Assembly (NCBI RefSeq): GCF_001424195.1
Contig: NZ_LMOO01000008.1
Span: 62,001-126,000 of the forward strand
Direction of reading: 5' to 3'
Origin: Cellulomonas sp. Leaf334
Lineage (GTDB): Bacteria; Actinomycetota; Actinomycetes; Actinomycetales; Cellulomonadaceae
Length of the DNA: 64,000 nucleotides
The position numbers were made by a program, and so were the translations under genes. The notes under the pieces are model-generated. The model was not told the origin of the DNA and searched no databases. It worked only from the letters and a program-made list of their open reading frames with translations. Below are positions 8,532 to 16,073 of the stretch, piece by piece. Each line of letters begins with the position of its first letter. Position 1 is the stretch's first letter.

Positions 8532-8874
8532 ACCTCTCGGCCAGCTCCGCCTGGATCCGGACGTGCCGCTCCAGGAACGAGCGCTCGTCGAGCCGCTTGC
8601 GCCGCAGCCACCCGGTGACCTCGTCGTTGCACTTGCTCGCGTTGCACGGCCCGCACGCCGGGGCGATGTTCCCGAGCGTGTACCGGCCGCCGCGGGAGAT
8701 CGGCTGCACGCAGTCGCGCTGCAGCGGCTTGTCCGTGACCCCGCAGTACGCGCAGCCACCCCACGCGGCGGTCAGCGCCGCCCACTGCTCGGGGAGCAGG
8801 TCGTGCTCGACGGCCGCCATGCGCCGCTGGCGACGGCGGGCGTACCGCGCCTGGCGCGTGCTCTTGGCGGGCAT
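8518..8874 (-). CDS. HNH endonuclease-like protein
   Basis: A 118-residue protein with a basic N-terminus (KSTRQARYARRRQRR) and an HNH-type zinc fold: CAYCG, then DCVQPISRGGRYTLGNI and CGPCNASK, giving paired CxxC knuckles around an Asp/Asn-containing core. The usual first His is replaced by Asp-Cys (RDCVQPIS), so catalysis is not certain. It is short, with no fused recognition domain, and stands alone between a GNAT gene (14-base tail overlap) and the kinase operon. It could be a nicking or repair enzyme or a regulatory zinc protein; similar solitary HNH proteins are common in actinobacterial chromosomes. Confidence 0.75.
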   Translation of the reverse strand: MPAKSTRQARYARRRQRRMAAVEHDLLPEQWAALTAAWGGCAYCGVTDKPLQRDCVQPISRGGRYTLGNIAPACGPCNASKCNDEVTGWLRRKRLDERSFLERHVRIQAELAERFRPG

Positions 8875-8922
8875 CTCGCGAGGGTATCCAGGTCGGCTGT
8901 CCGGACGTCGCCGCCACCCCGG

Positions 8923-10470
8923 TCACCCGTCGAGGTCGCCCGGGGCGAGCGCGAGGGCCGGCGTCTCGCACTCGAGGGCCAGGAGCAGTCCTGCCCACGC
9001 ACCCGTGAGCACGTCGACCGGCTCGGGGGCGCGGGCCTGCGCGCAGAGCTGGTCGGCGATCTCCCGGGCCACCCGCAGCAGGGCCGGCCGACCGGTCCGT
9101 GCGTGCGCCGCGAGCGCGCGGTGGGCGCGGGCGAGCGGGCTGCGCGGGTGGGGCGCAGGCGGCGCGGCGTGGCCGCAGCGGCTCGCCCAGACGAGCGCGA
9201 GGTCGTACGCGAACGGGTCGCCCGTGAGCGTCGCGACGCGCCCGGCGAACCAGGCGACGTGCGCCGCGCGGGCGTCGTCGGCGGTGGCCCACACCGAGCC
9301 GGTGACATCGAGCGCGGCCAGGGCGTCGCCGAGGTCCGGGGCACCCGTGCCCGGTTGCGCGGCCGCCCCGACGAAGGCGTCACGCAGCGCCCGCACCGAC
9401 CGGTACCGGCGCTGCGGGTCGGCGGACAGCGCGCGGCGCAGCACCCGCTCGCCCGTCGGCCACGGTGCCGCCCCGACCGCGACGAACGGCCGCGGCCGGT
9501 CCTCGACGATCCGCCGCAACGCCTCGGCCCGCTCGCACGCCAGGTCCAGGTGGGCGGCACCGGTCAGCAGCCGGTACACCACGGCCGCGACGGCGTACTG
9601 CTCGGCGGACGCGTCCAGCGCGGGCGTGGGGGCGCCGGTCCGCAGGGCCGCCGCGGTGGCCGGGTCGAGGTACTCGCCCCCGCCGGGCCGCGGGGGCGCC
9701 TCGGTCGCGGTGCCGGCCAGGCCGAAGTCGACCAGCGCCACGCTGCTGTCGGCGCCGACGAGCACGTTCCCCGGGTGGACGTCTCCGTGCAGGACGCCGC
9801 GCTCGTGCAGGGCGACGTAGGCGTCGAGCACGGCCGTCGCGATCCGGCGGCGCCCGTCGGCGTCGGCCACCAGCGTCGCGAGGTCGGCAGGGTCGCCGTC
9901 GACCTCGTCGAGCACGAGCGTCCCCCCGGTCGACGACCGCTCGTGCCACACGAGGCGCGGTGCGACGGAGCCGTCGAGCCTGCTCAGCGCCGCGAGCTCA
10001 CGGGACACGAGGCCCGGCCCCTGGTGCTCGTCGTCGACGACCTTCACGACGACCCGCGTGCCGTCCGCCAGCACCCCGCGCCAGATCTCGCTGTCCCGCA
10101 GCACGCGGATGCGTCCGGTGATCGTCGCGGGCCCGACCAGCTCACCGACCCGGCGCCGGTCCTCCAGGGACCGGGCGGGCGCCGTGCCGTCCGCGACGAG
10201 GATGTCGGTGCGGGTCAGGGCGACCAGGACGGCGAACGCCTCGTCGAGCGTGACCATCGGGTCGGTCCCGACGTCCGCGCTGTACGCGAGGACCGCGTCG
10301 ACCAGCGTCGACGGCTCCCGGAAGCGCGTCAGCAGCGCCATCGCGTCGCTGGAGATCAGCTGCGGCGGGACGCGGCTGCCGCGGCGAGCGACGAGCACCT
10401 CGTCCTGGTCCGGCATCGGCACGGCCTCGACGTCGGGGTGCAGCAGGTACCGCACCTCGGGCGCGCTCAT
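8923..10470 (-). CDS. Ser/Thr kinase with leader-binding-like N-terminus and short LanC-like tail
   Basis: A 515-residue protein in three parts. Residues 1-95 resemble the small winged PqqD/RRE fold that binds RiPP leader peptides (strand-rich start, then SSDAMALLTRF and a final helix VLVALTRTDILV), which is a tentative reading. Residues about 115-360 are a kinase with a conserved Lys143, catalytic HGDVHPGN (Asp230, Asn235) and DFG (Asp248), more like lanthipeptide-synthetase or choline-kinase-type loops than classical PknB. The rest is Ala-rich helical, ending TGAWAGLLLALE, reminiscent of one LanC repeat but far too short for a cyclase and without zinc ligands. Its ATG overlaps the HopA1-like gene stop. 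No rubredoxin or TPR part is present, so it is not PknG. Probably modifies a peptide or protein, perhaps the 124-residue operon partner. Confidence 0.75.
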   Translation of the reverse strand: MSAPEVRYLLHPDVEAVPMPDQDEVLVARRGSRVPPQLISSDAMALLTRFREPSTLVDAVLAYSADVGTDPMVTLDEAFAVLVALTRTDILVADGTAPARSLEDRRRVGELVGPATITGRIRVLRDSEIWRGVLADGTRVVVKVVDDEHQGPGLVSRELAALSRLDGSVAPRLVWHERSSTGGTLVLDEVDGDPADLATLVADADGRRRIATAVLDAYVALHERGVLHGDVHPGNVLVGADSSVALVDFGLAGTATEAPPRPGGGEYLDPATAAALRTGAPTPALDASAEQYAVAAVVYRLLTGAAHLDLACERAEALRRIVEDRPRPFVAVGAAPWPTGERVLRRALSADPQRRYRSVRALRDAFVGAAAQPGTGAPDLGDALAALDVTGSVWATADDARAAHVAWFAGRVATLTGDPFAYDLALVWASRCGHAAPPAPHPRSPLARAHRALAAHARTGRPALLRVAREIADQLCAQARAPEPVDVLTGAWAGLLLALECETPALALAPGDLDG

Positions 10471-11204
10471 GCCGGGACCCGCCGGTGGGTGCCGGGGCGC
10501 CAGGTCACCACGTCGTACGCGTCCGCGAGCGCGGCCAGCGCGTCGTCCGCGACGGCTCCGGGCGCTGCGTCCGGACCCAGCCGCACGCGGTGCTCGCCGA
10601 GCGCTCCTGCCACCGCGCGGCACACCACGGCGCGCCAGCTCTCGCCGTCCCGGTCCTGCCCCCGGGACACGATGCCCGTCGCGCCGACCTGCCCGGTGAA
10701 GGGCACGCCCTGGGCGTCGAAACCGTCGAGGGCGTGGGCGAGGGCGTCGGCCACGACGTCGGCGCGCGGCGCGGACGGGAGGTAGAGCACGATCTTGTCC
10801 GGCCGGTGCAGCCCGGCCGCATCGGCGCCGACCTTCCACGACGGCACGTCGAGGGCGGTCGCGGTCGCGAAGACGACCGGCAGCGCGTCGGGCAGGCAGG
10901 TGACCGTGGGGCTGACGTACACCTTGTGCACCTGCGCGGACGTCTCCACCCCCGGGGTCGTCCAGCCGTTCCAGTGCTCAGCGCGGGACCGGTCGTACCG
11001 GTCGATCCCGGAGGCCGCCCGCTCGGCCAGCCCGACGAGGTGGTGCGGCCAGCGCGGGTCCCGGCGCGGGTCGACCGCGCTCCCCCCGGACCGGTAGAGG
11101 ACGGCGGCCAGCTCGTCGGGACCCACCCGCCCGGCGAGCGCCGCCGCACGGACGACCACCGTGTGGGTCAGCTGTGCGAGGCGACCGCCGGGCGGGAGGG
11201 ACAT
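10467..11204 (-). CDS. HopA1-like protein
   Basis: A 245-residue soluble protein that resembles the HopA1 effector family as found in actinobacteria. The telling stretches are HKVYVSPTVTCLPDAL, then SWKVGADAAGLHRPDKIVLY, then GVPFTGQVGATGIVSRGQD and WRAVVCRAVAGAL; the order (YV.P, K, R-D-x-V-x-Y, PFT, SxGxD, WR) is the family pattern. In class V lanthipeptide pathways (lexapeptide, pristinin type) a HopA1-domain protein works with a kinase-like protein to dehydrate Ser/Thr, probably as the phosphate-eliminating lyase. Here it sits between a kinase and a small protein, with a two-base gap upstream and an ATGA overlap downstream. Family membership is my reading from memory and needs a profile search. 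Confidence 0.6.
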   Translation of the reverse strand: MSLPPGGRLAQLTHTVVVRAAALAGRVGPDELAAVLYRSGGSAVDPRRDPRWPHHLVGLAERAASGIDRYDRSRAEHWNGWTTPGVETSAQVHKVYVSPTVTCLPDALPVVFATATALDVPSWKVGADAAGLHRPDKIVLYLPSAPRADVVADALAHALDGFDAQGVPFTGQVGATGIVSRGQDRDGESWRAVVCRAVAGALGEHRVRLGPDAAPGAVADDALAALADAYDVVTWRPGTHRRVPA

Positions 11205-11206
11205 GG

Positions 11207-11581
11207 TCAGCCCTTGAGCACGGACTGGGCGTACGCGATGTCCTCCGCGCTGCCCTGCAGTGCGTCGATCGTCTGCTCGACGGCCCTCAGGCTGGCGGCG
11301 AGGCTCTCCCGGACGACGTGCAGGTCGGCCTCCGCGAGACGCCCGGCCGGGTTCACGACCGGCGTGAGCCACGACGGGATCGTGTAGAGCGTGTTCTCGT
11401 CGCTGGGCAGGAAGACCCCGCCCCCGCCGCCACCGGCACGGATCTGGGCGATCTGCGGCGACAGCGCCGCGATGTGGATGATCGGCGACGTCTCGGGGAT
11501 CGTCGGCGGGTTGGTCAGCTTGTCGTGCCACTGGAACTTCGGCACGCGCTGCACGTACAGGTCCTTCACGTAGAAACCCAT
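11207..11581 (-). CDS. 124-residue Gly-run protein, first gene of the kinase/HopA1 operon
   Basis: A 124-residue protein of no family I know. The first 50 residues are Pro/Ile-rich and aromatic (MGFYVKDLYVQRVPKFQWHD), followed by RAGGGGGGVFLP, a short Thr/Ser-Tyr stretch (LYTIPSWLTP), and a helical C-terminal third (ADLHVVRESLAASLRAVEQ). It has no cysteine, no signal peptide and no membrane helix. The ATG is preceded by GGAGGGGGAG; a longer in-frame start exists upstream without such a site. As the leading gene, separated by only two bases from the HopA1-like gene, it may be the substrate, scaffold or regulator of the kinase/HopA1 pair. Its lack of Cys rules out a lanthionine product. Confidence 0.65.
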   Translation of the reverse strand: MGFYVKDLYVQRVPKFQWHDKLTNPPTIPETSPIIHIAALSPQIAQIRAGGGGGGVFLPSDENTLYTIPSWLTPVVNPAGRLAEADLHVVRESLAASLRAVEQTIDALQGSAEDIAYAQSVLKG

Positions 11582-11777
11582 GGCTCCCCCTCCAGAGGTC
11601 CGGCGCCGCGCGGCGTCGGGCGGACGACCCGGGCCGGGCCGTTCGCACGGGAGGAGGGGTCGGCAGGAGGGCGTGATACGGACATCGCGGGTATATCGGG
11701 TGCGCGGGTCGGCCGGCACGACCCACGGCACGGCGGGACCGGCTCGCCTCCTGTCTCGTGCGTCCTAGGATGCCCGG

Positions 11778-12224
11778 GTGATCCGGTACCAGGAACGGTC
11801 CCCCAGCCGTCGCGCGTGGCTCGTCCTCCTCGGCATCTGCGTCGTCGCGTGGCTCGGCCTGTTCCTCGTCGACACGAGCTCCCCGTGGATGCCGACGACC
11901 ATCGTGGGCATGCTCGGTGTCATCGCGGCGATCACGCTGTGGAGCACCGGGCGGTACGGCAACATCACGCTCACGGACACCCTGCTGCGCGTCGGGCGGG
12001 CCCGGGTGCCGCTCGCGGACCTCCACCCGTGGGGCGTCTCGAAGCCGGGAGAGGCGCTCTCGGGGAAGATCATCGGCGGCGCGTACGCGCAGGCCATGGG
12101 CACGCACGTCGTGGGCCTCACGATGCGTGACGGCCAGACGAAGCTGGTGCAGGCGAAGGACCCGGAGGCGCTGCGCGCGGCCCTCGAGGAGGCCCTGGTG
12201 CCGTTCCGCGCGGACGCGCCCTGA
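11778..12224 (+). CDS. Two-helix membrane protein, DUF3093/PH-like
   Basis: A 148-residue membrane protein. Two N-terminal helices (about 13-31 and 38-56: WLVLLGICVVAWLGLFLV and TIVGMLGVIAAITLW) precede a strand-rich soluble domain (ITLTDTLLRVGRARVPLADL through LVQAKDPEALRAAL) with the look of bacterial PH-like or DUF3093 proteins of actinobacteria. The GTG start follows a divergent intergenic region of about 200 bases shared with the Gly-run gene. No enzymatic motif is seen. It is separated from the EspG-like operon by 82 bases, so co-transcription is possible but not shown. Confidence 0.65.
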   Translation: MIRYQERSPSRRAWLVLLGICVVAWLGLFLVDTSSPWMPTTIVGMLGVIAAITLWSTGRYGNITLTDTLLRVGRARVPLADLHPWGVSKPGEALSGKIIGGAYAQAMGTHVVGLTMRDGQTKLVQAKDPEALRAALEEALVPFRADAP

Positions 12225-12306
12225 CACGGACCGCCGACCCCGTCCGGGCCGCGCGCGCCCGGTAGGGTTTCGCCCGGCAACCGACACCCCCGAGGAGACC
12301 TTGAGC

Positions 12307-13134
12307 ATGGCGCAGCTGGATGTGGTGCGGCGACGGATCTCGCTGAGCGACGACGAGTTCGAGACGCTGCGGCTGGTCCACAACGCCGAGCCCGTCGCGG
12401 ACGAGGCACGGCAGGCGCTCGTCGAGGCCGGGATCGTCGACGCCGACGGCGCCATCGCGCCGCTCGTGCTCGACCTGGTGCAGACCGTCTCGGAGCCGAT
12501 GATCGAGTGCGCCGTCGAGACCGCCGGCCCCCAGGGTGCCGCGAACGCGCTGCTCGCCGTGCGCGAGGAGACGGTCTGGTACACGGACCCGTGGCCGCAG
12601 GGCGGGTCGACGGTGTACAGCCAGGACGAGCTCCCGCAGATCCTGTGGATCCTCGCGCGGCTGGTCGGGCTGCGGCGCCGCGAGGTGCCGCGGGTCGCGA
12701 CGCCGTTCACGGTCCCGCTGCGGGCGATCGACGCCGTCGTGCAGACGATGGCGCTGTCCGAGGAGGCGTGGGAGCCCACCCGGATCGTGGCGACCGCGCA
12801 GCTGGAGCGGTTCTTCGGCGCCGACCTCGCCGACCAGGACCGCACGATGCTGATGGCGACGCTGTCGTTCCTGGAGTCGACCTCCCGGGTGACGCTGGTG
12901 TGGGGTCCGGACATCGCGACGGACGCCCGCGGCCTGGTGCTGTGGGACTGCGGGCCGGGCGGCTACTGGGTCCGGGAGCAGCCGGCCGAGCCGCTGCGTG
13001 CCGAGGACATCACTCCCGACACCCCTGCCCACTTCCGGCCCGTCACCGGCGGCGACGCGTGGAAGCTGCTCGCCGGTCTGCTGCCGTCGTCGGCGGACCT
13101 GCGGGCGGTGCTCGACCGGGTCCCCGCCCCGTGA
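12307..13134 (+). CDS. EspG-like secretion-associated protein
   Basis: A 275-residue cytoplasmic protein that looks like actinobacterial EspG (ESX secretion-associated) relatives: N-terminal ISLSDDEFETLRLV, mid-part REETVWYTDPWPQGGSTVY, ILARLVGLRRREVP, and a late GGYWVREQ segment. EspG proteins are chaperones that hold PE/PPE or related WXG-type substrates before type VII export. The ATG at 12307 is nine bases after GAGGAG; a TTG two codons earlier is less likely. The next gene begins in a GTGA overlap. Since that gene encodes a helical protein of PPE-like length, a chaperone-substrate pair is a reasonable inference. No ESX core gene lies in the window. Confidence 0.5.
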   Translation: MAQLDVVRRRISLSDDEFETLRLVHNAEPVADEARQALVEAGIVDADGAIAPLVLDLVQTVSEPMIECAVETAGPQGAANALLAVREETVWYTDPWPQGGSTVYSQDELPQILWILARLVGLRRREVPRVATPFTVPLRAIDAVVQTMALSEEAWEPTRIVATAQLERFFGADLADQDRTMLMATLSFLESTSRVTLVWGPDIATDARGLVLWDCGPGGYWVREQPAEPLRAEDITPDTPAHFRPVTGGDAWKLLAGLLPSSADLRAVLDRVPAP

Positions 13135-14576
13135 CCGTCAAGGTCGACAAGGACGTCCTGGCGGCGACGGTCATCGCCCTGGACGACCTGTCCTACGCCC
13201 TCCCCGACCTGTTCTCCCGCGCCGCTGCCCTGGGCGCAGGCACGGACCTCGCCGGTCTGCGCGGGGCGGACCAGTGGGCCACGGACACCGCCCGGGACCT
13301 GCAGGCCCGCATCGGTGTCCTGGAGCAGATGGCCCAGGCGAACCCCTCGTTCGCCGGGGTCCGCATGTCCGGCGACCAGGCGCTCGAGATCGCCGGCCAG
13401 TCGATGCGGATCGAGGACGCCGCGCTCGCGCTCGAGGTCGCCGACACGCCCGCGGACGCCTGGACGGGGGACCCGGCCAACCTCAGCGAGTGGTTCGAGG
13501 AGCTCCAGGCCCGGGCCCTGCAGAAGCTCACCGGCATGAGCGACGCGGAGCAGGCCGAGAAGCTCGTCGACGCCTACAACGACGTCCAGAACCTCGTCGT
13601 CGCCAGCGCCGGCACCACCGCCGCGGTCTCCCAGATCATCCTCAAGGGTGGCCCCGCGCTCGTCCGGTGGATGGCGCAGCGCGGCATCGTGGACCCCGGG
13701 CTCAACGCCCTGGTCGCGTCCGGCCGCCCGGGCCTCGCGAACTGGCTCAGCGGTGCGCTCAACGCGGCCGACTCCAACTACATCAACGGCAAGACCCAGT
13801 TCACCCGCCCGGGCGCCTTCGTCCCCAACCTGACGCAGAAGCTCCTGCTGCGCACCGCGTCGACGGTCGAGGACTTCGACTCCTGGGTGCTGCGCACGTC
13901 CCAGGCGGTCAAGCCGTACGAGGTCGCCGGCCAGGTGAAGCCGACCCTCCTGGCCAAGCTGCTCACGTCCCGCCCGGGCGTCGCCAGCACGACGTGGGTG
14001 TCGTCGATCCTGCAGACGACGAGCACCGGGCAGCTGGCGACGCGGCTCGCCGGCTGGGGCAACAACGTCTTCGGGCGCCCCTGGACGAACACGGTCACGG
14101 GCGTCACCTACGGGCGCGGCGCGGGCAACCTCCTGACGATGGCGAACCAGTCCGGGCTGCGCACCATGGTGTCCAGCGCCGGTGCGCTGCGCGTCCTGGG
14201 TGTCGCCGGCAGCGGTCTGGCCACCGTCGACGGGGTCGTCGGCCTCGTCAACAACTGGGACGAGAACGCCGACCTGTGGGAGAACGGCGGCACCGAGGGC
14301 AAGGCGCACGTCATCGGCGAGTACGCCGAGACCGCCTTCAACGCCTCGATGACCGCCGCCCTCATCGCCCCCAACCCGGTCACCTTGGGGCTCGTCGCCG
14401 TGACCGGGCTGGTCTGGGCCGGGGCGGAGGTCGTCGAGCACTGGGACGACATCACCGCCGCGGTCGACGACGCCGCGGACTGGGTGGGCGACCGGGCGGA
14501 CGACGCCGCCGACTGGGCCGGGGACCGGCTGGACGACATCAAGGAGTCCGACCTCAACCCCATGAACTGGTTCTGA
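13131..14576 (+). CDS. Large helical protein of the EspG-like operon
   Basis: A 481-residue protein without a recognised catalytic domain. Residues 1-130 are helical with WXG/PPE-like spacing (DKDVLAATVIALDDLSYALP and ADAWTGDPANLSEWFEEL), the middle is Gly/Ser/Thr-rich, and a hydrophobic stretch (NPVTLGLVAVTGLVWAG, near 405-425) could insert in a membrane. The end is an acidic amphipathic repeat, DDAADWVGDRADDAADWAGD, finishing DLNPMNWF. No Sec signal is present. It starts at GTG in overlap with the EspG-like gene and ends on a GAGGAG that serves the next gene. I infer a type VII-type cargo or pore-like surface protein; a colicin-like or toxin role is possible but without evidence. Confidence 0.6.
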   Translation: MTVKVDKDVLAATVIALDDLSYALPDLFSRAAALGAGTDLAGLRGADQWATDTARDLQARIGVLEQMAQANPSFAGVRMSGDQALEIAGQSMRIEDAALALEVADTPADAWTGDPANLSEWFEELQARALQKLTGMSDAEQAEKLVDAYNDVQNLVVASAGTTAAVSQIILKGGPALVRWMAQRGIVDPGLNALVASGRPGLANWLSGALNAADSNYINGKTQFTRPGAFVPNLTQKLLLRTASTVEDFDSWVLRTSQAVKPYEVAGQVKPTLLAKLLTSRPGVASTTWVSSILQTTSTGQLATRLAGWGNNVFGRPWTNTVTGVTYGRGAGNLLTMANQSGLRTMVSSAGALRVLGVAGSGLATVDGVVGLVNNWDENADLWENGGTEGKAHVIGEYAETAFNASMTAALIAPNPVTLGLVAVTGLVWAGAEVVEHWDDITAAVDDAADWVGDRADDAADWAGDRLDDIKESDLNPMNWF

Positions 14577-14586
14577 GGAGGACACG

Positions 14587-14862
14587 ATGACGTCAGCGGA
14601 CCTGTACGCCAAGGCGCGGGACCTCGACGCGCTCGCCGACGACGTCGAGACCTGCGTCGACGTCGCGTGGGGGGTGCCTCGCTCGCCGGAGTGGGAGTGC
14701 TCCAACGCGGACGACGTGCGCGGCGCGCTCGACCAGTGGCGCAGCGCCGCCCGCTCGTCGGCAGGCAGCCTGCGCGAGGAGGCGTCGCGCGTGCGGGGCG
14801 AGGCCGGCCGGGCCGCGCAGCGCGAGGAGGACGCGCGCGCCGAAGCGAACCGCCCGCGGTGA
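14587..14862 (+). CDS. Small WXG100-like helical protein
   Basis: A 91-residue, highly charged helical protein (MTSADLYAKARDLDALADDV, then WECSNADDVRGALDQWRSAAR). Its size and two predicted helices joined by a turn near the Trp-Glu-Cys fit the WXG100/ESAT-6 kind, although the exact WXG tripeptide is absent. It follows the large protein by ten bases with a good GAGGAG site and overlaps the next gene by GTGA. A partner or co-secreted subunit of the 481-residue protein is the simplest idea. Confidence 0.55.
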   Translation: MTSADLYAKARDLDALADDVETCVDVAWGVPRSPEWECSNADDVRGALDQWRSAARSSAGSLREEASRVRGEAGRAAQREEDARAEANRPR

Positions 14863-15482
14863 CCCGGCTCGACGTCTGGGCGCCGCTCGGCGCGGCCGGG
14901 ACGGCCGAGGTCGTCGACGCCCTGACCCACCTGCAGTTCCAGGGCACCCCCGCGACGGCCCCGCACGTGCACCGGTGCGACCTGGACGTCGCCGGCCACC
15001 ACGTCGACGTGCACTGGCGGCTCGGTCGCGTCCTGGCGTGCTCGGTGGCCGGGGCCGAGGTCGCGTCCGGGAAGGCGGAAGGGGTCCGGACCGGTCAGGA
15101 CACGTTCGTGTGGGACTACACGGTGATGCCGCTGTCCGTCCTGGGCGAGACCGTGGAGGTCACCCGGGAGCGCAGCGGTCGCGACCGGTGGGCGTTCCGC
15201 GTGGCCGGACCGCAGGACCGGACCTGGCGGTGGCGTCCTGCCGGAGCGCTGATCGCCGACCGCATGGAGCTCACGCGGGACGGCGACCGCTCCCCCGTCG
15301 TCACCCACACGCTGCGGCCGGTCCCCGGGCACCCGCGCTCGCCGTCCGGACCGCCCACGGTGACCTGGCAGGAGTCGGCGAGCCTCGTCGAGGTCCTGAT
15401 GCCCGTCCTGTGGGTGCTGGACCAGGTCCACAAGGGGCTGCTACCCAAGGCCCAGCGCATCGCGAGGCTCGAGTTCCTCTAG
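14859..15482 (+). CDS. Hypothetical protein, last gene of the EspG-like operon
   Basis: A 207-residue protein that I do not recognise. It is strand-rich and soluble, with repeated charged strands (HVHRCDLDVAGHHVDVHWRL, FVWDYTVMPLSVLGETVEVT, FRVAGPQDRTWRWRP), which would fit a beta-sandwich or immunity-like fold. Its GTG start overlaps the preceding stop, so it belongs to the four-gene operon. Its 3' end overlaps the convergent vanZ-like gene by 42 bases. Candidate roles are an immunity protein or an accessory chaperone; neither is shown. Confidence 0.6.
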   Translation: MTRLDVWAPLGAAGTAEVVDALTHLQFQGTPATAPHVHRCDLDVAGHHVDVHWRLGRVLACSVAGAEVASGKAEGVRTGQDTFVWDYTVMPLSVLGETVEVTRERSGRDRWAFRVAGPQDRTWRWRPAGALIADRMELTRDGDRSPVVTHTLRPVPGHPRSPSGPPTVTWQESASLVEVLMPVLWVLDQVHKGLLPKAQRIARLEFL

Positions 15483-16073
15483 GGGCGGCCCGCACCGCCC
15501 CGTGACGCGGTCGCACCGCACGTCCTCCGGGGCTGCGTACCGCACCGGCGAGGCGACGACCAGCGCGCACGCGAGCACGGCGAGCACCGTCGCGATCGCG
15601 CACCTGCGTGTCAGGACCGCGGCGGCGCGCTCCTCGTGCCTGCGGCGCACGAGCGCGAGGAGGCCGAGCCCGACCAGGGCGCCGGCGGTGTTGACGACGA
15701 CGTCCGTCAGGTCGGAGCTCCCGACCGCCAGGACGTACTGGGCGACCTCGAGACCCAGGCTCACGGCGGCCGCCACGCCCGCGACCCGCCACCACCGCCA
15801 CGACGGCGCGAGCAGACCGAGGTAGAGGCCGAGGGGGACGAAGAGCGCGACGTTCACGACGACGTCGAAGGGCGTGCTGGCACCCGCGCTGCTCGTCGCC
15901 GCGAACGGGACGAGCTTGACGACCCGCATCCCCGCCTCACCGACCCACGGGACCTCGAGCTTCCACAGCACGGCCCACGCGAGCAGGACGAGGTAGACGA
16001 CGGAGAGGAGGAGCAGGCGGGTGGCGGCCTCCGAGGTCCGTCGGGGCGGCTGCGCCACCTCCGTGCTGGTCAC
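15441..16073 (-). CDS. VanZ-family membrane protein
   Basis: A 210-residue protein with the VanZ (PF04892) pattern: four or five membrane helices, including the signature FDVVVNVALFVPLGLYLGL and SLGLEVAQYVLAVGSSDLTDVVVNTAGALVG. VanZ proteins give low-level teicoplanin resistance in some hosts but most are of unknown function in the envelope. The GTG start overlaps the stop of the DD-peptidase gene, so the two are translationally coupled. A Cys-containing tail (CDRVTGRCGPP) follows the last helix. The stop lies inside the 3' end of the convergent gene. Confidence 0.85.
   Translation of the reverse strand: MTSTEVAQPPRRTSEAATRLLLLSVVYLVLLAWAVLWKLEVPWVGEAGMRVVKLVPFAATSSAGASTPFDVVVNVALFVPLGLYLGLLAPSWRWWRVAGVAAAVSLGLEVAQYVLAVGSSDLTDVVVNTAGALVGLGLLALVRRRHEERAAAVLTRRCAIATVLAVLACALVVASPVRYAAPEDVRCDRVTGRCGPPLEELEPRDALGLG

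Noticed and set aside
8923..10470. Assigning the kinase as PknG
   Set aside because: It lacks the rubredoxin and TPR parts of PknG, is 3 kb away on its own operon, and its catalytic loop is HGDVHPGN. PknG is instead expected left of the window.
8923..11581. A complete class V lanthipeptide cluster
   Set aside because: No Cys in the small protein, no cyclase, no transporter or protease; only the kinase/HopA1 likeness remains.
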